Origin: an uncultured bacterium
GTDB lineage: Bacteria > Cyanobacteriota > Vampirovibrionia > Gastranaerophilales > Gastranaerophilaceae
Length of the DNA stretch: 34,792 bases
Assembly: GCA_949291445.1 (NCBI GenBank)
Contig: CASEVT010000100.1
Location: 1-34,792 of the forward strand
Direction of reading: 5' to 3'
Shown: positions 1 to 7,066 of the stretch, piece after piece
Numbering within the stretch: position 1 is the first letter of the stretch
Layout of the letters: each line of letters begins with the position of its first letter
Program-made: the position numbers and the translations under genes
The notes under the pieces: generated by a model
Database searches by the model: none
What the model was told of the DNA's origin: nothing
The model's input: the letters and a program-made list of their open reading frames with translations, nothing else

Positions 1-312
1 GACCCGTTGAACGCAATCCAACTTGCCCCCGGCATCAAGATAATAGGCAATACAAAAGGCGGCTGGCAGCCATATATAGCAGTATCGATGATCTGGAACT
101 TACTTGATGAAAGTAAGGTGACTGCAGATAGCGTAAGACTGCCTGAGATGAGCATAGATCCTTACGTACAGTATGGAGTAGGCTTGCAAAGAAGCGTAAA
201 AGGCAAATTCGTAGCCTATGGACAAGCAATGATCCAAAACGGCGGCCGCAACGGCGTCTCTCTCTCCGCCGGCTTAAGATGGGCTATCGGCAAGGAGCCC
301 GAGTTAGACTAG
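1..312 (+). CDS. Autotransporter beta-barrel, C-terminal end (5' partial)
   Basis: The reading frame is open from the first base to a TAG stop, so this is the 3' end of a longer gene. The roughly 100 visible residues alternate polar and hydrophobic positions. They finish with a pattern typical of the last strands of autotransporter (type V secretion) barrels: GQAMIQNGGRNGVSLSAGLR followed by WAIGK. Such domains sit in the outer membrane and carry a passenger domain to the cell surface; the passenger lies outside the window. The GC content is visibly higher than in the neighbouring genes (for example 241-275), which may mean a different history or strong codon selection. A TTG at base 7 could be read as a start but is almost certainly internal. 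Confidence 0.7.
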   Translation, partial: DPLNAIQLAPGIKIIGNTKGGWQPYIAVSMIWNLLDESKVTADSVRLPEMSIDPYVQYGVGLQRSVKGKFVAYGQAMIQNGGRNGVSLSAGLRWAIGKEPELD

Positions 313-341
313 TTCTTTTTAAATATAAAATTCTTTTCAAC

Positions 342-369
342 TTGATTACGAAAAATTTGTCATTAATAT
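342..369 (+). promoter_or_regulatory. Possible sigma-70 promoter for the secreted HExxH gene
   Basis: TTGATT (342-347) and TAATAT (364-369) are separated by 16 bases. The promoter would give a leader of about 80 bases that contains the 391-426 hairpin. The match is only moderate in very AT-rich DNA. Confidence 0.3.
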
Positions 370-390
370 AAAAGTGATGTAATAATATTT

Positions 391-426
391 GTAGGCGGCT
401 TCCTTTCTGGTAAGGTGGTTGCCTAC
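391..426 (+). other. Nested hairpin in the 5' leader
   Basis: GTAGGC (391-396) pairs perfectly with GCCTAC (421-426). Inside it, CCTT (402-405) can pair with AAGG (412-415). No T-run follows, so it is not a classical terminator. It lies just upstream of the TTG start at 455 and is noticeably more GC-rich than its surroundings. Confidence 0.4.
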
Positions 427-454
427 GGTGTGTAGACGAGTTGTGGAGATTATC

Positions 455-1162
455 TTGAAAAAGAAACAGTTTTTTATTGCATTTATTGTGTTAATGTTTT
501 TACATACGGCTGTGTTTGCGGGTGAACCGCCTAAAACTATGAAGTTTAAGCCTTCATTATTTTGGGGATCTAAATTGAAAAAGTCTGATGATCCTGCTGA
601 AGCTGAACTTCAAAATTTGAGCAAGATTTATAAGGATGTTACTGACGATGAGAAAATTATGCGCTCTTTAGAGTTGATGAAGGGAACTTTGGGTGAGTAT
701 TCCAGGAGTGCTATTTTGGGTAATAATTTGAGTGACCGTCCTATCAAAATTGAGTTTAAAGATTTGTCTCTGTTAAACCCTGCTTATGCTAATTTCGATG
801 CTGTAGGGTGGAAGAAAAAGAAGGATTTATATATTTATATAAATCAAAAACATTCTGATGCTCCTGAACAGGCTTTGGCTGCTTTACTTTCTCATGAGGC
901 TTTGCATCAGGATGATTTTAATTCTCTTAATGAGGAAACCTATGCTTGGACCATGGAGGCTGCTGTTTGGACTCAACTCTCCGATCGCTTCCCTGATGAG
1001 TGCAATAATATTCATCCGCTTGCTGTTCGTGAAAATACTTTGAAAAAATTGTTTATTAAGGGTAATTATTCCAGTAAATATATCCGCAAAACTGTGTTCT
1101 CTAACCCTGGTTATAAAAATCTTCCTTCACGCTCTCCGGGGTTTGAGGATGACAATTTATAA
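455..1162 (+). CDS. Secreted protein with HExxH (putative zinc peptidase-like)
   Basis: I place the start at TTG 455 because GGAG (444-447) lies 7 bases upstream and the protein then begins with a classic signal peptide: KKK, a hydrophobic stretch, and a predicted cut after TAVFA. An in-frame TTG at 419 and GTGs at 428 and 443 are less likely. The protein is 235 aa. The one recognisable motif is HEALH (residues 147-151), followed by paired glutamates (160-161), in the context LLSHEALHQDD. This is compatible with a zinc metallopeptidase of the HExxH type with a downstream Glu ligand. I cannot name the family, and catalytic activity is inference. It is probably periplasmic or exported and monocistronic. 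Confidence 0.6.
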   Translation: MKKKQFFIAFIVLMFLHTAVFAGEPPKTMKFKPSLFWGSKLKKSDDPAEAELQNLSKIYKDVTDDEKIMRSLELMKGTLGEYSRSAILGNNLSDRPIKIEFKDLSLLNPAYANFDAVGWKKKKDLYIYINQKHSDAPEQALAALLSHEALHQDDFNSLNEETYAWTMEAAVWTQLSDRFPDECNNIHPLAVRENTLKKLFIKGNYSSKYIRKTVFSNPGYKNLPSRSPGFEDDNL

Positions 1163-1222
1163 CTCCTATTTCCTATGGTTTTGCCATAATTAAAATTATT
1201 CTTTAAAATACTCTTTGAAAGT

Positions 1223-1250
1223 TTGAAAAATTCTAAAATTACATTAAAAT
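1223..1250 (+). promoter_or_regulatory. Possible promoter for the dnaJ-like/queE pair
   Basis: TTGAAA (1223-1228) and TAAAAT (1245-1250) are 16 bases apart, in the 163-base gap after the secreted HExxH gene. The start would be about 70 bases before the TTG codon at 1326. The surrounding DNA is very AT-rich, so chance is a real alternative. Confidence 0.35.
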
Positions 1251-1325
1251 AACTTTGAGCCTTAAATTATTTTATTAGGTATCGATCATAAAGTTTAAGT
1301 AAATCATTTTGTAAAGAAGGTTTTT

Positions 1326-2390
1326 TTGAACGAGTATTTGAACAAAAATTTATATGAAATATTAGGCATCGACTTTGATGCGGATGTTGTCGCAATCAAA
1401 GCCGCTTATCGCAAAAAGGCTCGCATTTACCACCCTGATGTCAACAATAATACTAAAGAAAGTATTGAAAAGTTTAAGGAGATTACTGAGGCTTACGAAT
1501 TTTTACTCAATGTGGATAAAAGAAAACGTTACGATGAGCTCCACGGTTATTCCAAACGTAAAGCTCAAAATTCTCAAGCTCAACGTGCACGTGCTCAAAA
1601 AGCCTATTCTTCATCTGCTTCTGATGTGAAACCTGCTTCTTCATCGAAGAAAAAAGTTGAGAATGACGATAAAACCTCGTTTTCTAACGTTTTTAATACT
1701 ATTTTGGATGGTTTATTTCCGCATGAAGATGTTAATACTCAAAAAAATAATTCGCAGTGCAAGCCTCAAAATGGTAGGGATATTAATCTTTCTGTTTCAA
1801 TAAAAATATCTGAAGCTATTCAAGGTACTCATCGGACTGTTAATGTATTGCACTCTGAACCTTGTCCAAAATGTCAGGGTCGAAAGTTTATTAATGGTAC
1901 AAAATGCCCTATGTGTAAGGGAACAGGCGAAATATCCATTCATAAAAAACTTAATGTCAAAATTCCTCCCAATATTAAAAACGGTTCTAAAATCAGAATT
2001 GCCAACGAAGGCAATAAGGGCTGCCATGGCGGTATTGATGGCGATTTGTACCTCAATATTGAAATTAAAGAGGATAAGTTTTTTAAATATGACGGATTGA
2101 ATGTGATATGTGAATTGCCGATTACACCATACGAAGCAGCTTTGGGTGCTAATATTGAGGTTCCGACTTTGAATTCTTCCGTTAATATGAAGATTCCTTC
2201 CGGAACTTCTTCCGGTCAAAAATTTAGACTATCCGGTCAGGGACTTTCTGAGGATGGTAAAAAAGGCGATCAAATTGTTATCATAAAAATTGAAATGCCT
2301 CGTAACCTCTCTTCTGAAGAAATTAAGCTGTATGAAAAACTCAAAAATATTTCACATCACAATGTTAGGGAGAATTTAGTTAATGGTTAG
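1326..2390 (+). CDS. dnaJ: DnaJ-type co-chaperone with a single zinc centre
   Basis: The 354-aa protein is a J-domain co-chaperone that would stimulate DnaK ATP hydrolysis. The N-terminal J domain covers about residues 7-75 and holds the HPD motif at 36-38. A linker rich in Lys, Gln, Ala and Ser replaces the usual Gly/Phe-rich region. The cysteine region has only two CxxC pairs (C180/C183 and C194/C197) where type I DnaJ has four, so at most one zinc can bind. The C-terminal substrate-binding domains follow to the end. The TTG start is supported by AAGAAGG 5 bases upstream. The gene overlaps queE by 8 bases. It could be a secondary DnaJ, with a full-length DnaJ elsewhere; the symbol denotes the family rather than proven orthology. 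Confidence 0.85.
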   Translation: MNEYLNKNLYEILGIDFDADVVAIKAAYRKKARIYHPDVNNNTKESIEKFKEITEAYEFLLNVDKRKRYDELHGYSKRKAQNSQAQRARAQKAYSSSASDVKPASSSKKKVENDDKTSFSNVFNTILDGLFPHEDVNTQKNNSQCKPQNGRDINLSVSIKISEAIQGTHRTVNVLHSEPCPKCQGRKFINGTKCPMCKGTGEISIHKKLNVKIPPNIKNGSKIRIANEGNKGCHGGIDGDLYLNIEIKEDKFFKYDGLNVICELPITPYEAALGANIEVPTLNSSVNMKIPSGTSSGQKFRLSGQGLSEDGKKGDQIVIIKIEMPRNLSSEEIKLYEKLKNISHHNVRENLVNG

Positions 2391-3054
2391 CGCTAAAATA
2401 AATGAAATTTTTGATTCCATCCAAGGTGAGGGTCCTTATGTCGGTTATCGACAACTTTTTATTAGGTTTTGCGGTTGTAATCTCGTTTGTGATTATTGCG
2501 ATACAAAATTTAACTCCGGCGAAATTTATAACGTTGAGCAGTTGTTGGATATTGTTAATCAATTTGATTTGCCTTCTATCCACAGCATTAGTCTGACCGG
2601 TGGTGAACCGCTTTTGCATTATGAGTTTTTGAAAGAATTTTTACCCGCGGTTAGAAAAAAAATTTACCTTGAAACTAACGGGATTTTAATAAAACCTTTG
2701 ACTGATATTATTGACCTTGTTGATATTGTGTCTATGGATATAAAACTCAATTCCTCCGCTAAAATTGGCGATGTTTTTAATCAGCACAAAATCTTTATTG
2801 AACTTGCTCAAAAACATAATAAGGAAGTTTTTGCTAAAATTGTTTTTGACGAAAATATTGAAACATTTGAAGTTAATGAGTGTATAAAACTTGGCAAAAC
2901 TTACAACATACCGCTTATACTCCAGCCTAAAATGAATAAAAATAAAATTGCCGTCTCTAAAGAAAAGATGATTGATCTGTTTGAAAAATTTACTTCAAAA
3001 TATCCAAACACTCGTCTGATAGGGCAAGTCCATAAGTTTTATGATTTTCGCTAA
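2383..3054 (+). CDS. queE: 7-carboxy-7-deazaguanine synthase (radical SAM)
   Basis: QueE converts 6-carboxy-tetrahydropterin to 7-carboxy-7-deazaguanine in the route to preQ0 and queuosine tRNA modification. The 223-aa product has the QueE N-terminal signature SIQGEGPYVGYRQLFIRF. The radical SAM cluster motif CxxxCxxC is at C32, C36 and C39, followed by DTKF and the SAM-binding LTGGEPLL segment. Its length is normal for the family. The ATG lies inside the end of the dnaJ-like gene, with AGGGAG upstream, so translation is probably coupled. No other queuosine genes are visible nearby, so the pairing with a co-chaperone may be incidental. Confidence 0.9.
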   Translation: MVSAKINEIFDSIQGEGPYVGYRQLFIRFCGCNLVCDYCDTKFNSGEIYNVEQLLDIVNQFDLPSIHSISLTGGEPLLHYEFLKEFLPAVRKKIYLETNGILIKPLTDIIDLVDIVSMDIKLNSSAKIGDVFNQHKIFIELAQKHNKEVFAKIVFDENIETFEVNECIKLGKTYNIPLILQPKMNKNKIAVSKEKMIDLFEKFTSKYPNTRLIGQVHKFYDFR

Positions 3055-3082
3055 ATTATGTTCGACCTAAACTAAAATCATA

Positions 3083-3091
3083 TGATATAAT
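3083..3091 (+). promoter_or_regulatory. Extended -10 promoter for the secreted paralog pair
   Basis: TGATATAAT is an exact extended -10 element (TGn followed by TATAAT at 3086-3091). The best -35 candidate is the weak TTCGAC at 3061-3066, spacer 19, which fits an extended -10 promoter that depends little on -35. The start codon at 3117 has GAGGGG just upstream. Confidence 0.6.
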
Positions 3092-3116
3092 ACTCCTATA
3101 AATTAAATGAGGGGAC

Positions 3117-3794
3117 ATGAAGAAGTATATTTGTTTGATGATTTTAGTTTTGAGCGTGAGTGGCATTGTCTTTGCACAGGAGCCTATTCCGTCGTTGCAA
3201 GATGCCGTACTAAAAAGTGTTCCGGCTTCAAAACTCAATCCTGATGCACCTAACTCTACATCTGCCGGTGGGACGAATTCTGCTTCTGTTGAAAAATTGT
3301 TAAAAGATTTTAAGATGACTCCATTGATGGTTGAAACTCCGGTTATGGAAGCTAAAGTTCGGGCTGTTGCCGGTGAGTTTCCGGTCAAGGTTCGACCCGC
3401 AAAAAAAATATCTACCTCGGATCCTTTGTTGAAAGAAGGAGATTATGTTGAGTTTCAAGTCGTTGAAGATGCCATGATCACTGCAGATTTCGGTCTAAAA
3501 AAAGGTGAGATTGTTAAGGGGTTGATTACGAAACTTGTTGATAACGGTTTTAATGGTTCTCAGGCTTCTATCGTTATTGAACAATTTGAAATAATCCGTG
3601 ATTCCGGCGAAAAATTATATCTTATCGGTGAAATCAAAAAAACAGGCGCTAACCACGACAAAGCTATAGAATCTTCAAATTATATTTTGGGTCCTGCCGC
3701 TTTTTGGATAAGAGGCGGAGAGGTTCATTTTGACCCTGAAAAGGATGTTTTTACTATATATTTGAACAATATCGGGCAGGCTGAAAAATTATGA
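3117..3794 (+). CDS. Secreted protein of unknown function, paralog 1
   Basis: The 225-aa product has a clear signal peptide (MKKY, hydrophobic core, predicted cut after GIVFA), so it is exported. I do not recognise the family. Residues from about 90 to 175 form a beta-rich module that begins with VRPAKKISTSD and continues through a GDYVEF segment and a KKGEIVKGLIT segment to an EQFEI segment. The next gene carries a clearly related module. The N-terminal third (about 20-85) is rich in Ser, Pro and Ala and looks like a linker. It has its own extended -10 promoter and a strong GAGGGG ribosome site, and its stop overlaps the next start (ATGA), so the two proteins are made together. Confidence 0.75.
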   Translation: MKKYICLMILVLSVSGIVFAQEPIPSLQDAVLKSVPASKLNPDAPNSTSAGGTNSASVEKLLKDFKMTPLMVETPVMEAKVRAVAGEFPVKVRPAKKISTSDPLLKEGDYVEFQVVEDAMITADFGLKKGEIVKGLITKLVDNGFNGSQASIVIEQFEIIRDSGEKLYLIGEIKKTGANHDKAIESSNYILGPAAFWIRGGEVHFDPEKDVFTIYLNNIGQAEKL

Positions 3795-4270
3795 AAAAAA
3801 TATTTGTATTTATTTGTGTGGTTATATCCTTTGTTATGTTTGCGCAGATGCCGTCTGAAGCTCGAAAGTATGTGCTGAATATTACTCCGGCACAAGAAAT
3901 TAGTACGAAGGATGAATCCTTACAAAAAGGTTCCGTTGTTAATTTTACCGCGGTAAATGATGTTTATGTGGGGTCGACTTTATATATAAAAAAGGGTACT
4001 CCTGTTACCGCTCTGGTTAATTATGTTGAAAAAGATGCCTGGATAGGCGAGACTCCTTTGTTAATACTTTCGTACTTTGAGACCAAAGATGTTACCGGTG
4101 ATCCGGTGGTTATTGATTATACCTTGAAAATTAAGGCTAAATACGGTATGTCTAAATTTTCTGAGTATGCCAAATATTACGCTAAAAGTATTATCTTTTG
4201 CGCCAATCTGGATTTAAAACCTAACGATCTTGTGTTTAACGTTATTTTTGACAAGTCTGATGATGACTAG
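3791..4270 (+). CDS. Secreted protein of unknown function, paralog 2
   Basis: The 159-aa product also begins with a signal peptide (MKKIFVF, hydrophobic core, predicted cut near MFA). It is essentially one copy of the module seen in the preceding protein. ITPAQEISTKD aligns with VRPAKKISTSD, KKGTPVTALV aligns with KKGEIVKGLI, and ILSYFET aligns with VIEQFEI. The ATGA overlap with the upstream gene implies translational coupling and a shared job at the cell envelope. The pattern of a pore- or barrel-like lysine-glycine turn followed by V-x-A/G-L/V resembles beta modules of some secretion-apparatus proteins, but I claim no homology. No terminator is obvious before the convergent gene. Confidence 0.75.
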   Translation: MKKIFVFICVVISFVMFAQMPSEARKYVLNITPAQEISTKDESLQKGSVVNFTAVNDVYVGSTLYIKKGTPVTALVNYVEKDAWIGETPLLILSYFETKDVTGDPVVIDYTLKIKAKYGMSKFSEYAKYYAKSIIFCANLDLKPNDLVFNVIFDKSDDD

Positions 4271-4310
4271 TTTCTGTTTGTAATTCGGGTTGATTTAGTT
4301 TTGTTAATAA

Positions 4311-5300
4311 CTATATTGAGCGGTTCATGTAAAATTCAAAACAGTCGCTGTTTACAATTTTCTGGTAGTTTGAAAAATTTTTGAGCTGTTTGCATACGTT
4401 GAAATCTAACGTTGAATCTTTTGCCAGCAGTAATATATTTTTCATTTTTTGGTAGAACTGCGGTTTGACTATAAATCTTGATTCTATGAATCTTAGAGTT
4501 AATTCTTCATATTTATATTGAAAAAGCGCATATTTGTACTCATCGTAGAGGTTTTGGACTCTTATGCAATCGTCTACAATTTCTATCACTTTGAAAATGT
4601 CAAAGATGTTATTTTTCAAATTTTGCATTAAAGAAGTGTTGTGTATTCTGTATTTGTAAAAGTTATTTTCGCTAACCAGAATGCTTTCGGAATTAAAAAA
4701 CGCCAGCAGATCAAAAATTTGTCCTTCAAAAACATTGTTTTCTACAAATTTAATATCCTTTTCTTCAAGAAAACTTTTGCGGTAAATCTTGTTGCAGACA
4801 GAATAATTTCCGCTAAATGGATTGCGGCAATCGTGAAAATTATGTATTGTTTCATCCGAGGTATGATTGTTCCAGCTGTTTATGTCAAAAAATCCACGCG
4901 GGTATAAGTCTTCACAAGTTTCATTATATACATCGGCGTTGAAAATGAATATGTCGACATTCTTGTTCTCAACAAGTTGAGCAAAAGTTTTGTATAAAGT
5001 CAGAGAAATCCAGTCGTCTGCGTCTACAAATGAGATGTAATCTCCTGTTGCATTTTGTAGACCGCAATTTCTTGCTGCGGCAGGACCTTTATTTTCCTGG
5101 TTAAAAATTTTTATTCTCGAATCTTTTTGTGCATATTCTTGGAGTATTTTTAGGGAATTGTCGGTTGACCCGTCGTTTATGCACAAAATTTCATAAACCT
5201 CGTATGTCTGCAATATGACTGAGTCCAAACATTTTCTTATGTATTTTTCACTGTTGTATACAGGTATTATGACCGAAATTTTAGGCTGTAGGTTATTCAT
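4311..5300 (-). CDS. Family 2 glycosyltransferase (catalytic motifs intact)
   Basis: This 329-aa protein has the GT-A fold of family 2 glycosyltransferases, which transfer sugars from nucleotide-sugar donors to surface glycans. The motifs seen are VIIPVYNSEKYI (10-21), the nucleotide-binding IND (D43) and the metal-binding DAD at 93-95 with D96. The following FSGNYSVCNKIYRKSFL segment is common in this subfamily. The C-terminal half is variable, as expected for acceptor recognition. No transmembrane segment is seen. Its ATG overlaps the TGA of the upstream glycosyltransferase gene (ATGA), so the pair is co-translated. The polymer made cannot be told from sequence. Confidence 0.85.
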   Translation of the reverse strand: MNNLQPKISVIIPVYNSEKYIRKCLDSVILQTYEVYEILCINDGSTDNSLKILQEYAQKDSRIKIFNQENKGPAAARNCGLQNATGDYISFVDADDWISLTLYKTFAQLVENKNVDIFIFNADVYNETCEDLYPRGFFDINSWNNHTSDETIHNFHDCRNPFSGNYSVCNKIYRKSFLEEKDIKFVENNVFEGQIFDLLAFFNSESILVSENNFYKYRIHNTSLMQNLKNNIFDIFKVIEIVDDCIRVQNLYDEYKYALFQYKYEELTLRFIESRFIVKPQFYQKMKNILLLAKDSTLDFNVCKQLKNFSNYQKIVNSDCFEFYMNRSI

Positions 5301-6295
5301 TGTGTTTCATCCAATTTTTCAAGAATAGGCTTGAATCCTTCGTAATCCAGTTTCAAAAGCTCTTCTATGTATGAGTATAATGTTATTTTTTTCAAAAACT
5401 CGACGTCATATTCATTAAAATCTTTTTCCTCAAAATGTCTCTTTATTTTATTATAATATTCTTCTTTGAGTGAATCATCCATATCTTTTAGTTGAACAAG
5501 CAGTGTTTTTGCTTCGTATAAAAGCCAGAGAGTCTTATATTTGTTCCATTTGTTGTTTTCAAGAAAAATATTTTTAGTTGCGTTTAACATGAAAAATATA
5601 TCGTCGTAATCCTTTTCACTGTATTGGATTAGTGAAGGTTTTTTGTTTGTTCTGTAGATGTAATATTTGTTCTTATCAAAAGAAATTCTTTGTGCTTTAA
5701 GAAAAACTTGAGCAAAAAACGGTATATCTTCCATTACGTGATCTTCAATAAATTTAATATTTTTTGATTTTATGAACTCGCAAAGATATATCTTATTCCA
5801 ACAAGGGCAAGGTATTTCAAAAAATATTGCTGGTTCAACTTCATTTTCGCAAAAACCGGTGTTTTTATATCTTTGCTCCAAAAAGTCAGAAAAACCGTTG
5901 TTATATGCAAAATACTTGTGCGAGATTGTGTTGTACCAGATTAAATTGCAATAAACAACGTCACTTTTTCTGTTTTTCGCATTGTGATAAAGTCGTTCGT
6001 ACATCAACGGGGAAATTCGATCCGTTGTGTCAACAAAAGTTATAAATTCGCCCTGCGCAAGTTCAATGCCCTTGTTTTTTGCACAGGCAATTCCTTTGTG
6101 TTCTTGATTCACGATTTTTATTCTCGGATCAAAGATTGCATATTGTTCGAGTATTTTTAACGAGTCGTCCGTGGAACCGTAGTTTATACAGAGGATTTCT
6201 ATGTTTGAAAATGATTGCGAAATGATACTGTCAAGGCAAAATGACAATTCAGATTCGGCATTATAAACAGGAACGATTACAGAAATTTTAACCAT
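5297..6295 (-). CDS. Family 2 glycosyltransferase-like protein with altered active site
   Basis: The protein (332 aa) is clearly a paralog of the downstream glycosyltransferase, sharing VIVPVYNAE, CLDSIISQSF and the STDDSLKILEQYA stretch. Two key positions differ. The nucleotide-binding Asp of the IND motif is Tyr39 (INYGSTDDS), and the DxD motif reads DTTD (89-92), so the second metal-binding acid is Thr91. The frame is intact and the rest is well conserved, so this is not simple decay. It may use another donor, have lost catalysis, or act as a partner of the intact enzyme made from the same mRNA. It is first in its operon, with a promoter so close that the mRNA may be leaderless. Confidence 0.8.
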   Translation of the reverse strand: MVKISVIVPVYNAESELSFCLDSIISQSFSNIEILCINYGSTDDSLKILEQYAIFDPRIKIVNQEHKGIACAKNKGIELAQGEFITFVDTTDRISPLMYERLYHNAKNRKSDVVYCNLIWYNTISHKYFAYNNGFSDFLEQRYKNTGFCENEVEPAIFFEIPCPCWNKIYLCEFIKSKNIKFIEDHVMEDIPFFAQVFLKAQRISFDKNKYYIYRTNKKPSLIQYSEKDYDDIFFMLNATKNIFLENNKWNKYKTLWLLYEAKTLLVQLKDMDDSLKEEYYNKIKRHFEEKDFNEYDVEFLKKITLYSYIEELLKLDYEGFKPILEKLDETQ

Positions 6296-6300
6296 AATTT

Positions 6301-6330
6301 ATTATGTGGGTATTTACATAAAAAGGTCAA
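6301..6330 (-). promoter_or_regulatory. Promoter of the glycosyltransferase operon, predicted leaderless
   Basis: On the - strand, TTGACC (6325-6330) and CATAAT (6301-6306) are 18 bases apart. Only 5 bases separate the -10 from the ATG at 6293-6295, so transcription should start at or next to the A of the ATG. No Shine-Dalgarno sequence is present. Confidence 0.6.
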
Positions 6331-6431
6331 GTCTGAATAAATAAAAATAAACTAAACTGGATGTATAAAAATAAATTGCAATGAATAGCGCTACATTTGG
6401 TATGAATCAGGGTGCAACGGGTAAAGGATTT

Positions 6432-6461
6432 TTGTTGATTTTTGTATGTATTTTATGTAAT
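6432..6461 (+). promoter_or_regulatory. Candidate promoter of the hydrogenase operon
   Basis: TTGTTG (6432-6437) or the overlapping TTGATT (6435-6440) could be the -35, with TGTAAT (6456-6461) as the -10 (spacer 18 or 15). The expected start falls at about 6468-6470, at the left edge of the 6470-6487 palindrome. The match is moderate; position relative to the operator is the main support. Confidence 0.4.
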
Positions 6462-6469
6462 CTATTTAA

Positions 6470-6487
6470 TAGTGAGAATAATCACTA
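6470..6487 (+). promoter_or_regulatory. Palindromic operator TAGTGA-N6-TCACTA upstream of hydCBA
   Basis: TAGTGA (6470-6475) and TCACTA (6482-6487) form a perfect inverted repeat around GAATAA. The GTGA-N6-TCAC core has the spacing of both Rex sites (TTGTGA-N6-TCACAA) and CRP-type sites (TGTGA-N6-TCACA). It lies just downstream of the candidate -10, where a bound protein would block transcription. Rex, the NADH-sensing repressor of fermentation genes, is the more attractive reading for an NAD-linked hydrogenase, but the flanking bases do not decide. Confidence 0.6.
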
Positions 6488-6553
6488 ATGGTCATGCATT
6501 TAGTGAAGCATACAAATTATGGTAAGAATAAGAAATGTGGTAAAGGAGAGATA

Positions 6554-7066
6554 ATGAGTGCAATTGCTCAAAACGGTATTGACTACCAAAAAGTCGATGA
6601 AATAATGCAATCATACGACTACAAAAAGTCAAATTTAATTGCAATATTGCAAAAGGTACAAGAAGTGTTTCGCTACTTGCCTGAAGACGTAATGACATAT
6701 ATAGGTACAAAGATGGAAGGTTTGTCACCTGCGACAGTGTACGGAGTGGCAACATTTTATGCTCAATTTAGTCTGGAACCTAAAGGTAAGTATGAAATAA
6801 AAGTGTGTGACGGAACAGCATGTCACGTTCGCGGTTCAATGCCGGTTTTAAACGCTATAAAAGCAGCACTTGCACTGGATGAGGGTCAAACTACGTCGGA
6901 TGACGGTTTGTTCTCATTGGAAACTGTGAGCTGTCTGGGTGCTTGCGGGCTTGCTCCTGTTGTTGTTATTAATGACAAGGTTTATCCTCAGATGACATCT
7001 GATGCGATAAAAATTGTTATTGATACTATCATTCACGAGGATAAAAAAGAAAGTGCAGGGGCATAA
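6554..7066 (+). CDS. hydC: NAD-linked [FeFe] hydrogenase, gamma subunit (NuoE-like)
   Basis: The 170-aa protein is the small thioredoxin-fold [2Fe-2S] subunit of the trimeric hydrogenase, related to NuoE of complex I. It passes electrons within the HydB module. The four cluster ligands are C85, C90, C127 and C131 (Cx4C and Cx3C), in DGTACHVRG and SCLGACGLAP contexts. I chose ATG 6554 because AAGGAG lies 5 bases upstream; the in-frame ATG at 6488 would add 22 unrelated residues and lies directly after the operator. The stop overlaps the start of hydB by one base (TAATG). The order hydC-hydB-hydA matches that known for bifurcating hydrogenases such as that of Thermotoga. Confidence 0.93.
   Translation: MSAIAQNGIDYQKVDEIMQSYDYKKSNLIAILQKVQEVFRYLPEDVMTYIGTKMEGLSPATVYGVATFYAQFSLEPKGKYEIKVCDGTACHVRGSMPVLNAIKAALALDEGQTTSDDGLFSLETVSCLGACGLAPVVVINDKVYPQMTSDAIKIVIDTIIHEDKKESAGA

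Noticed and set aside
391-426. Integron attC site
   Set aside because: The arms lack the GTTRRRY/RYYYAAC core, and there is no integrase or cassette array.
1797-2219. Long antisense frame within the dnaJ-like gene
   Set aside because: The + strand protein is a clear J-protein; the antisense product has no recognisable feature or ribosome site.
6381-6488. A 35-codon frame before hydC with a hydrophobic C-terminal half
   Set aside because: It has no ribosome site, it covers the candidate promoter and operator, and nothing in it is recognisable.
6488-6553. Longer N-terminus for hydC from ATG 6488
   Set aside because: The added residues match no HydC/NuoE sequence, and a strong AAGGAG precedes ATG 6554.
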